In this document: positions 42,980-54,900 of the stretch, one piece after another
Position numbering within the stretch: the first letter of the stretch is position 1
How the letters are laid out: each line of letters begins with the position of its first letter
Assembly: GCF_963855985.1 (NCBI RefSeq)
Contig: NC_087093.1
Span: 379,501-443,500 of the forward strand
Length of the DNA: 64,000 nt
Origin: Ostrinia nubilalis
Lineage: Eukaryota; Arthropoda; Insecta; Lepidoptera; Crambidae
Direction: 5' to 3'
Notes under the pieces: generated by a model
Seen by the model: only the letters and a program-made list of their open reading frames with translations
Databases searched by the model: none
What the model was told of the DNA's origin: nothing
Position numbers and translations under genes: made by a program

Positions 42980-45900
42980 TTAGGCGCCGGATTCGCGCTT
43001 GGCGCCCTGCAGCACGATGTAGGCGGAGTGCGTCTCGCGCTGCTTGTCCTGCAGCATCTGCAGCGTGCCCAGCGGCGTGTCCGTCGAGCTCATCTTCTTC
43101 ATCAGCTGCACAGACAACGCGTCGGTTATAAGGTGCGCATTTATTAATTTTTTTTTTGCCTCGTCCACACCAACATGCATGTCGTAGGCATGTTTAGTGA
43201 GCTGCCACATTAGCGAATTGTAAGCGTTTTTAAGCGGTGACGCAGCAAAAACGCCGCGGCTCCGCGGCGAACACGTCACGGATGCTTAAAGAGGTTAATA
43301 ACCGGGTAATAACCCGTCCACATATGCGATCATGATACGCGTCGACGATACGGATACGGTGATCGGATCGGGCAAATGATACATGTCTGGACCCGGCTTA
43401 ACGTTTCCGCCTCGTGTCCGCCGCGCACCCGCGGGGTGTTCGCTGCGTTGCCGCTCCGCTTTGAAAACGCTTGTAATCCGCCAGTGTGGCAAGGCTCTTA
43501 CGGTCGTTTCTACAATTAGTTTCGAATTAGATAATACTTTGAGGGACCATGAGGGACAGAGGGCAAAGATAGGGTTTGACGCAAACTGTCCCATTAGCAA
43601 AATGGTCACTGAGGTAAAAGTTGATTTTGAATTCGTGACGAAATGCGAATTGGACGGTCTGCGTCAAGCCCGATAGTAGTCAGCGGGTGCACTCACGCCC
43701 TCCTGCACGGCCTTCTTGATGCGCTTCTCCTGTTTGTTCTTGCCGGGCCCCTTGCCGTGGAACTTGTGCGACAGGTAGCGGAAGGCCTCCTTGGGGCACA
43801 GCGGGCGGCCGTCGTCGTCCACGTACTCCAGCTTGATGTTGGGCCGGAAGTTGCTCTTCTCGCGGAAGTCCTGCAGCGGGCCCGAGTGCCCGCCGCGCTC
43901 GCGCCGCCCGTACTTGTCGTCCTCGCTGTTGATAATGTTATTGGTATTTTTAGGTCTCATAAAAATCACGATGCGATGTTGTATTGTGAAAATCTACAAC
44001 ACAATATTGTAACCAGCCACGACGACGATGTTGATCAGTGCACGCGGCATATTTGATTCGGAATGTATTGCTCCCTTAAGGGAGGGACACTCATCGACTG
44101 AGGTTTTTGACGAATTTGTGCACTTCAACGATAAGACTTCGAGATATTGTCGTGTTGGGATATCGTAGATAATGTGTATAGAACGTTCATCCACGAAGAC
44201 GCGCCCCACCATTCTTCCGCTAATGTTTGAGTGTTATTGGTACACGCTAAATTATCCATGAGTGCACGCGCACACTACACAATAATGACGCTCGGATTAA
44301 ACTCCCCGCACATCGACCAAAAATTGGTGTGGCGCGTTTTCGTGGATGAAACGCTTTATAAAAGAAGCATGTTATGGAATGTTTCGCAGACCCGAGCGCC
44401 TTGTCCTCGATGGAGTAGTGGCGGGCGGCGAGCAGGTGGTGCGGCGCGCGCGCGGGCGGCGCGGGCCCGGCGCGCTCCAGGTAGCCCTTGCTGAGCGCCA
44501 GCCGCAGCGCGCCCGCCACGCCCGCGCCCAGCGCCGGCTCCGCTTCCAAGCCCACTGACGCGCCTGCAAGCAAACGGTAAACGTTAAGGCTGGTTTTAGT
44601 GTCACGCGGACTGTCAGTGCAGATCGCTCCGCACAGCCGATCTGTATGAACTGCTAGGGAGCGGAGCGATTCCTCCGGACCGCATTACTCTAAGGCTTGA
44701 TTTCCTTTTAGGCTGACATCGATGACCGACGTCGCGTCTTTCCGTTCTATACATGGCCAGAACGCACCCATAGGAAACTGCTCGTGTATATTTCGGAGTG
44801 CCTGTTTGTAAATCTGTGACTCCAAACTATACACGAATTTTGCGTACTGATCGTGTATAGTTTGGAGGAGCTTAGTAAAAAAAGTCATCTCCAAACTATA
44901 CTCGATTAGTTTCTACTACACCACTTACACTTGACTAGAGTGTGTTTAGTTGATATTGATTTAGTAAAATTCAGTAAAATATGGAACTATATTTAAAATT
45001 ACATTTATTTGATATTATTACATAAAATATTATTATTTTACTGAATCTATAATAAATCTAGATTTTTAAAACTATTGTAAGTGGTTTTTGAAATTAAATT
45101 GATTAGGTAGATTTCAAATTAAATAACAATTTAATTAATATGAGAGAGAGTGAGAGAAGAAAGTTCAACGCGCATTAAATACAATATTATGCGAGACTTT
45201 AAATGCTAGGTTTGTATTGTCGGCCGTTTGGTGTAGTGGTTCGAAGTGGTAGCGGGTTCGATTCCCGCACAGTACAAACATTTGTGTGCATGAACATATT
45301 TGTTTGTATTGGACTGGGTGTTTTCTATGTATAATAAGTATGTATTTACAAAAAAAAGTATTTAATTATGTTTATATCCGTTGTCTAGTACCCATAGTAC
45401 AAGCTTTGCTTAGTTTGGGACTAGAAGCGCAGTGTAAAATGTCTAAGGATATTTATTTATTATTTATTTTATTTATTAACTTTTATCTCAAGAACAAAAT
45501 CATTTTGACATATTTCCATACCTACAATTGGTGAAATATCAGCCCCAAAACAAATATCTTTTCTATGGCAGAATAAGAAACACCAAAAAATCCTTTATCA
45601 AAACAATGACATGTGTCGTAAGATGATTCAATGTTTAAAGTAGACACGCAGATATGAATTAATCTATCTATACAGGGTGTTAGGTAAATGGGTATATGAG
45701 CCGACACTAGCCCATGTTAACATGGTCATATAAATGGTATGGTAAAGTCAGAAATTTGATATCATAATTTTATATTTTTAAATTTTCATACATAATAAAT
45801 TTTATAAAATCCGATTTGTATGAAAATTAAAATAATTAAAATGAAGATATCAATTTTCTGACTTCACCATACCATTTATATGACCATATTAACATGGGCT

Positions 45901-48900
45901 AGTGTCGGCTCATATACCCATTTACCTAACACCCTGTATAAATAAAAATGAATTGATGTTCGTTAGTCTGATTAAAACTCGAGAACGGCTGGGCCGATTG
46001 AGCTGATATTGGTTTTAAAATGTTTGTCGTAGTCCAGGGTAGGTCTAAACGGTGAGCAAATACGCGCGCGATATTGTTTTTCTGTAACAGACAAAATTCC
46101 ACGCGAGCGAAGCCGCGGGCGGAAAGCTAGTATGTAATAGAAAGAGAGGTCAATAAGTCAAAATGACTAGCATGCAACTACTCGCGTATAAATTGTAATC
46201 ACGCACTTATTACAATACATACATGATTAGTCCGTATGCGTACTGGCGATGTATATTTTGGAGGAAGATAATTGACCTAAGTCACTACAAAGTATACGCG
46301 AGCAGTACGCAGCGTATGCGTACTGGTCGTGTATAGTTTGGAGGAGCTTAGTAAAAAAAGTCATATCCAAACTATACTCGATTAGTTTCACACCCTTGCG
46401 TTCTGGCTATGTATAGAATGGAAAGACGCACCGACGTCAGCGGCGCGCACGATTACACACTAGTTCTATGTAATCATCTGCCGCTGACGACGGCGTTGCT
46501 GTGCGGTGCTTCATAGAACATTGTGTTTATTCGTACGCTTGACCGATGTACGCGACCGACGTCAGCGTAGGAGGAAATCAAGCCTAATGCTGGTTTTAGT
46601 GTCACGCGGACCGTCCAGTGCGGACCCGCTCCGCACGGCCAATCTGTATGATCTAGGGAGAGTTTTAGAGTAATGCGGTCCGGTCCGTTCCGCTTCCTAG
46701 CAGTTCATACAGATCGGCTGTGCGGAGCGATCCGCACTGACAGTCCGCGTGACACTAAAACCAGCCTATTTTTCCACAAGCTTTACATGAAATAAAGTCG
46801 GAAAGTTTAGAGCATTCATTCATCCGATGTAACGATTTGGTACTACAAATCATATAAGGTAGCTTTCTGAATTGTCGGCGCGGTAGCGGCACGACATCAG
46901 CACGCTCGGCATATGCAGCAGAGTTTACCGAGCGCCTATATTTCAATGGAGCGTTCCCGATTGGCGCGGCATGCGCGGCACTGACTTACATCAGGAATGA
47001 TCCATTGAAATGCTGTGTGAATCGTTGCTGATGTCGTGTCGCTGCCGCGCCGACAAGTCAAAAAGCGGCCTGCCTAATGCCCGTTTTCACCATCAATCCC
47101 TAATTTTGAAGTGACCCCTATGGTAACACTTGACAGGAATTTTGTTTTCATAGGGGTCACTTAAAAATTAGGGGTTGATGGTGAAAACGAGTATAAGGCT
47201 CCGCGCAAACGGGGCCACCAGTCACCAACATCATTAGTGGGCGCCATGTGATCGGTTAGATTTTTTTCGTATGGCCGCCACCGGTACCACGCTTAAAATG
47301 TAGCTTATCTATCGGTATGGCGGCAGTCGGCTTCCCGTTTGTGCGGAGACTGGCTTCCTGACCGTACTAACAGCTATGAAATAATGTTTGTATGTTACCG
47401 GCGGCGATGTCGGGCGGCTGGTCGCTGCCCACGTCCACGCGGCTCCAGGCGCCGCCGCGGGCCTCCGCCGCGCCCTCCACTTCCATGTCGTCGAACGCCG
47501 CCTCCTGCCGGGCAACAAGGGAAATAAGTCTCGTTTAAATGTAATCAATGAGGGCTATCGTTTTTATACTTAACAGTTAGCACCCCTGGCGATTGACAGG
47601 ACCTTACTCTACAGTGGCGCCATCTTGATGAGTGCAAATGTGATAGTCCACCTACCACTTTAGCGCTCCCAAATTGGCGCCACTGTCTACGCTACTAGCA
47701 AGTGACAGGACCTTACTGGTGAGCGCTAAAACGATAGCCCTCATTGGCTTGTACGCTCCTTATTAGCGAGCTGCTCTCTTAGCAGTTGTGCGAATATTCA
47801 GGTGCCCCAAAATTAGTACGTCTATCTGACACCAGAGGGTTTGAAACGCGTGAAACATATTAGTGACGTGCTAATTTCAGGACGCGTTGTATATTATGCA
47901 ACAGAAAAGGTAAGCGCACACAGACCGAAAGGGCGGGAAAGCGATCCAAAGCACTAGACACATATCGCGCCGGGAGGCGATCGCTTTTCCGCGATTCTTG
48001 CTTCTATGTGCGCTGATCTTTAGGGGCTTGCCACTCTGGCGGATTACAAGCGGTTCCAAAGCAGAGCGCCGACGACGAAAACTCCGCCGCGTCGCCTTGA
48101 AAACGCTTGCAATCCCCCAGTGTGGCAGCTCATCAATGTGTTACACAACCAAGGAAGCTTCTAAAGCCTGGTCCGTGAGCACGTAGAATTTTGTCCAATG
48201 ACCCCAAGCTACCCATCCTTATAGCTCGCGCGTAATTATGTTGCTATGGCGCTCGCACACTCACTGCGGGCGCCCGTCGCACAATCGCTACAGCAATATA
48301 ATTACGCGCGAGCGATAAGGATGGGTAGCTTGGGGTCATTGGACAAAATTCTACGTGCTCACGGACCAGGCTTTAGAAGGAAAGTAGGCGTGTTTACCGC
48401 GGGCGCGCGCTCGGCGCGGGCGCCGGCGTAGGAGGGCACGTCGCCCAGCGTGCGGCAGAACTCGGCCGTGGCGTCCAGCACCATGCAGCCCTCCGGTGCT
48501 TCTTCAATTTCCTCTTTTACCTCCTCTTTCACGCTCTCCAGGATCTCTTCCACCTGTATTGTTTCATCATTTATTATTACATTTACTTTATGCGACATCA
48601 AGGCTGAGTTGCACCACCTAACTTTGACCGTAACTATAACGATAACCGGTGTTTTTGTATGGAGTTTGACAGATTTTTGACGTTTGTCAAAGTTAAAGTA
48701 AGATGGTGCAACCTAGCCTAAGTTGACACGACTAAACTGATGTACAGGTAAGACGTGTCATGTTCGAGTTAACTAACTTACAGTTACCTGGGAGCTGTAA
48801 CGTCACGTGCATTATGACGCTCTGTTACGGATGGGGTGAACGCAGGGAGATGTGCAATTTGGGAGGGAGTCGTATTTCAGCGACGTGCGCAGTTAGGGAG

Positions 48901-51900
48901 TGCGCGCACGGGTGACTTGTGTCCATGGATGAAGATGTATGCAGAAGCGCACCGTAGCGACGGGACAGCGACAAAAGTCACTTTTGCGCGCAAACCCTTT
49001 TTTTTTCGTCGGGAAATGCTTTGCGCATACCCATTACCCACTAGTCTATGGGGACAGCCAGTGGGTTATGTGGGACTCTGCCCGCCTACCCACTAAAGGC
49101 GGGGCCTACCCACAAAAACCCGACGGTTTCCACCAGAGCCCAAAGAAACGGAGCTGCGAGTTATTGTCCTGGTTGGACATTCGTCCGCAGCTCCGCCTCT
49201 CTGGTTTCGAGGGAACCCCCAATCCCCTCCTCCAGTTGTTTTTTATAGAGGTTTTCTCCTCGCGGCCCTTAAAACAGGACCCCCGGCCCGCCGTAGCGGG
49301 TTACGGTCTGCTCTATGCCGCTGCTCGGTCAGCTCTGCTGATCAGAGAAGTACCGAGAGCGGCCCTCCAAAGAATGGGCCCGGGCAAACGCCTCGACGGC
49401 CCCCGGCCCACTCAATCGTGGGTTACGGGTTGCCCGACAGGCCCGCCGAGTTGACGAGACCTGCCGTTGCGCGCACGCCCTTAGCTAAACTTGGCTTGGC
49501 GTGGCTGACCTTGGGCATGGCGCGCGCGGTGGCGGCGGCCTGGCGCATGCGGCGCGCGCGGGCCAGCGCCGCCTGCAGCTCCGCGTCGGGCTCCGCCTCC
49601 GCCTCGTCCTCCACCAGGGCTCCGCGCTGGGACCCGCCTGCGCTCGTGCCGCCCACCTCTGTAGATACACAACATAAACATCAGTTGCTTCATTCTTCTA
49701 CATGTAAGCGTAAATTGAGAAGATATAATCAATGAGTTGGTCATCTTCATAGAAACGCACCGAGCGCGGTTTGTATGTGAGCGCGCGCCAATACGTATGC
49801 GGCGCGCACGCACACACTGACAAAATTCGGGGCAACTCACCGCTAAATTTTGACAGTGTGTGCGTGCGCGCCGCATACGTATTGGCGTGCTCACATACTA
49901 ACCGCGCTCGGGCGTTTTTATGAAGATGACCTACTCATTTGTATTTACTCTGATATAATACAGGGCACAGGGTGGAATTTTGTAATGCCACCTGGAGGGA
50001 AAGTACTCTTAATATTGTAGATAGAAAATTTTTCTCAAAGAAAACATTCCTTTATTTTTGAAAAGAAATAGAACTGCATTCAGATTTCCAAAAATTTGCT
50101 TGTCACACCCGGGAATCGAACCAACTAAAATCTGTAAAAAATTACACCCTGTATTTTTATTACATCGATCGTTAGGGTTAACTATAAGGATGAAATCTCT
50201 CTAACAAACTTGATAAATCAAATGAAAGGAAAACCATGAAATCTTAAATTATTTTAATTATTTTACAGAAAATTGTATGGTATGATAGTGAATTTTCGAA
50301 AACTTTTGGAAAATCTTTGAATGCAGTTCTCTTTCTTTTCAAAAATAAAGGAATGTTTTCTTTCAGTAAAAATTTACATCTACGGTATTAAGAGTACTTT
50401 CCCTCCAGGTGGCATTACAAAATTCCACCCTGTATAGAAATATATTTTTGTACCTGTATCATCTGTCTCCAATGGCGCCGTACCCGCTTCGTAGTCATCC
50501 ACGTCTATCGGTTCTTGTTTGGCCTTCTTACGAATTTTACCCTGCGAAAACCAAATAAATTATTTATTGTATGTGTTTAAACTAATGTAAGCCTGTTTTT
50601 GTCTGAGATCATGTATGTAATTTAAACTTTTGTTTTTTAAGTTTAAGGCTGAGTTGCACCACCTAGCTTTGACCGTAATTTTAATGAACCGGTGATTTTT
50701 GACGTTTGTCAAAGTTAAAGTATGGTGATGCATCATGCAATCCAGTCTGAGATGTTTTCAATAAGTTATTATAGTCTGGTCCGTGAGCACGTAGAATTTT
50801 GTACAATGACCCCAAGCTACCCATCCTTATCGCTCGCGCGTAATTGTGTTGCTGTCGCGCTCGCACACTCACTGCGGGCGCCGTCGCACAGTCGCGACAG
50901 CAATATAATTACGCGCGAGCGATAAGGATGGGTAGCTTGGGGTCATTGGACGGGATTCTACGTGCTCACGGACCAGGCTTTAGAATGCGCATTATTAAAC
51001 GTTACACACGTCTGTCCTCTTCAATACAACAAAGCAGCTGCAGCGACGTACCTTCCTCTTGGTCTTCTTGAACTTGGCGCTGATCTCGTGCTCGTCCAGG
51101 TAGTCGGTGGCCAGCTGCAGCGGCGGCAGCTGCAGCGACTCCAGCCGCTTCTCCACGCCGCCCGCCAGCCGCTCTTGTCGCTGCCAAACAATACATTATT
51201 ACTTGCTTGTTTCATTTATTAAACGACACAGACACCCCCTTGTTCCCCTTCCTCTTGTATATGATGTCAAGGAGGCTCCTTGTATGATGTCAAGGACAAG
51301 GCTGCTTGTCTAGTCTTGTCTTGTTCTCCTTGACAAGGCTGCTTGTCTATGATGACAGAGAGGCTCCTTGTCTATGATGACAGGGAGGCTCCTTGCCTAT
51401 GACGACAGGGAGGCTCCTTGTCTATGATGACAGGGAGGCTCCTTGTCTATGATGACAGGGAGGCTCCTTGTCTATGACGACAGGGAGGCTCCTTGTCTAT
51501 GACGACAGGGAGGCTCCTTGCCTACGATGACAGGGAGGCTCCTTGTCTATGACGACAGGGAGGCTCCTTGCCTATGACGACAGGGAGGCTCCTTGTATCT
51601 GTCAAGGCTGCTTATCTATGATGACAGGGAGGCTCCGTGTATCTGACAAGGCTGTTTGTCTATGATGACAGGGAGGCTCATTGTCCTTGATGAGGCCTCT
51701 TGTATCTGACAAGGCTGTCTATGATGAGGCTCCTAGTATCTGAAAAGGTTCCTTGTCTAGAATAACAAGGCTGCTTGTCTACGCAAGGCTGCTTGTCTAC
51801 GATGACGGAGGCTCCTTAAGGTATCTGACAAGGCTCCTTTGTCCATGATGATAAGGAGGCTTCTTGTATATGACAAGGAGGCTCCTTGTATATGACAAGG

Positions 51901-54900
51901 AGGCTCCTTGTATATGACAAGGAGGCTCCTTGTATATAACAAGGAGGCTCCTTGTATCTGACAAGGCTCCCTGCATTAATCAAGGAACCTCCGTCATCAT
52001 AGGCAAGGCGAGCCTTGTCAGATACAAGAGCCTCCTTGTATGATGTCTATGAAAACAAGGCTCCTTGTCTATGACGGACAAGGCTGCTTGTCTACCTGAC
52101 AAGGGTACGGTGCCACTCACCAACATGTCGCGGAAGCGCTTGGCCTCGATGGCGGCGTGGTCGCCGATGACGAAGCCGCGGGCGCGCGCGGCCGCGTCCT
52201 TGTCGATCTCCTCGTCGTACTTGGCCAGCACCGGCTTGCGGTAGCCCAGCGCGGCCGCCTCCATCTCTTCCTCGTCGTCGTACGCCTGGTACCCGCTTTT
52301 GGCTTTCTTGCGGTTTAGGATGTTCTGCAAATTAAATGTTTATTATTATTACACGTCATATTAGAAGAGCCAGCTGTAGCCACGTGTAAGGCTCCTCGCC
52401 CACGGCGACTTTTTGTAGCGATGCAGTAGCGATTTTGTCGCGCGTTCGCATCGATAGTCGCAATGCGGTCGCTAGCTGTGTGCCCTCGCCCACATAAACG
52501 CGCTTCTGTCGCGATGCAAACGCGACTTAGTAACCCTCCCTCCGTTCTCTCCCCGATGTCGTCCGACGCGTTTGCATCCGGGCGTTAGTAAGTAAGTAAG
52601 TATGTAATCTGTAAGTCTAGATATTAGCACGTCACTACCTTGTTTAATATACAACGCAATTTTGTATACCCATTATACACTATACAAGAATGCATGGTAA
52701 ATTCAGTGAACTGCTCCTGAATCGAATGTACTATCGGGGACTCTTCCGCCTGACCACTTTGTAGAAATTTTAGCGTAAGCGCATCGCTCCGGTCACGTGC
52801 TCACCCCGTCTCTAATTGGTTACGCATTTTACTATATTTTTACTACGACCAATAAGAGACAATCAGGGCTTAGGTTGCAATACGAAATACCATTGTGCAC
52901 TTTATTGTCATACGGTTAAGGTTTAAAACGAAATGTTTCTTTTTCTTCAATCTTTCTTAGTTTTAGGCTGAGTTAGGTGGTGGTGTTTTAGTTAGGTGGT
53001 GCACCACCTAACTTTGACCGTAACTATAACGGTAACCGGTGCTTTTTGTATGGAGTTTGACAGAATTTTGACGTTTGTTAAAGTTAAAGTAAGATGGTGC
53101 AACTCAGCCTTAGAATTTTAATAATAGAATTTGGTTACAAACAAATAGATATGTATTTTTTTTAATATTGTGTTTTTATACGAGGTCTGTCTGCTTTGGC
53201 GATCTGTCGACATATTCTCTCCTTTGTTTTTTTGTGAAGTTTCGTGATCAATAACCGATTGATTTGTGTTGACCCGTGCTAGTAATTGGACTGTTTGATT
53301 GCCTTTTTATTGACCTCCGCTCGATTACTGAACCATGCCTCTCAAAATAATTCTTATATTTACTTACAAACTTATCTATACATTGTTAACTGTTTAAGTA
53401 TTATTTAGTTTGAAGTTTAATTGTTATTGATTTAAGACCTTGTGTAAAGACACTTAATGTGCAATAAAAAATTGAATTTGAAATAAAAATAAGTTAATAT
53501 TATAATATTTACGATAACCAATTACCTGGATCATTGCTACCTAGTGCAATATTTATATAAAATTTTAATAACGTAGATAAGTCTTTCTTTAAAACGGAAA
53601 ACAAAATATGCATTAAAAATAAATAGAAACCTATTATAAGTTTTTATTTACATTCAAGGATTTAAGAAAGTTATAGCCAGATCTTACAATAATTGTTTTT
53701 AAGCCACAAATATTCCTTAACTCTTTACTAATTAATTCAATAACATATTGTTTTAAATTATAAGTTCCGAATAAATTAAATACCTATTAAATAAGTAAAA
53801 TTCGAAAGTAACTGTATGATTTTGTATTTCTCGCCCTAACTAGCTAAACTAATATCATGAGATTTACACTCATAATATCAACAATAATTGTAGAAAAGGC
53901 TACTTTTTTCTCGGGAAATTGCATAGTTACCTCGGAATGTGCGATAGCAATTTTGTGACCCGATCGGGCAATCGCTAGTTCAAATTTTACACGAAGCCTC
54001 ATATAATATTTTGTAGCGATTCTTTATTGGGTTTCAAATTGACTAAAATGCGACGTTGCCAAACGAGCGCTACGGATGCGGGTAATAAGCAATACTCAAT
54101 CCTAAATGCTTTACATAGAGCTTGGTTTGCTAGGGCAAACATCTACAGTGGTGCGCCGACGCTGCTTAGACCCGAAACATGAATGAACGGGGGCGGAGCA
54201 TAATCGAGCGTGTGTGTGCAAACAATTTAGGCCCTTAAGGTGTCAAGGCGTTCGAGTCCCCGATAGTACCTACTACTGCTATTTCTATTTATTTATATTA
54301 ACCGGCAGACAGTGTGCGTCAGAACCGCGGGTGGGGTATCATGAAATCGAATGAAACATATTCTGGTATTTAGTAGTGTTTTACTATTATTTGATAGCGA
54401 AGATAAAAATTTTAGTACTTATCTATAAACAAAATTAAACGAAAAACAAAGTTCCACCGCCAACCTGACGTCAGGATGGCGGGTGGGTAGTTGAACGGTG
54501 TACAATACTTAGAAACTGTAAATGCCAATTTTTAGTATCTCTTCATTAAATAAATAAAATAATGTTAATTCTTATCTACGCCTTTTTATTTACTTGTGAA
54601 ATATATTTTTTCAATGTCGGAAGCCATACAAAAATTTTTTTTTGTTTAGTTTCAAAAGTTCTCTGATTAAAACAGCATTAAACGATAAATGAGGTGCACT
54701 GATATTTAATACATATCTACAAGTATTGCATAGTAGAGTAAAAAGATTTAGTAGTTCTACTAAATACAAGATGAAACGATTAACAAAGTCCGCCGCCGTC
54801 CATTCTGACATCAAGTTGGCGGGTGGAAATAAAACGGTGTAAAATGCATAAAAAAGACTATAGATGTTAACTTATTATAATAGTCCTTTGGTAACTACTT

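Larger units (their letters stand above)
44585..46768. mobile_element. Nested MITE cluster in SART1 intron 13
   Basis: A full MITE at 46592-46768 has ends CTGGTTTTAGTGTCACGCGG and its complement. A half copy is at 44585-44692. Between them a larger element runs from AAGGCTTGATTTCCTTTTAG (about 44692) to the complementary AGGAGGAAATCAAGCC (about 46587). It contains repeated CCAAACTATACTCGATTAG segments. Inside this are the SINE, a family 2 MITE and a retroposon. Confidence 0.65.

Noticed and set aside
45217..45286. Functional tRNA gene
   Set aside because: A and B boxes are present, but the anticodon arm and acceptor pairing are missing; it is the head of a SINE.
48939..49454. 171-codon plus-strand gene
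   Set aside because: No recognisable domain; it lies in a GC-rich, repeat-like intron block antisense to SART1.
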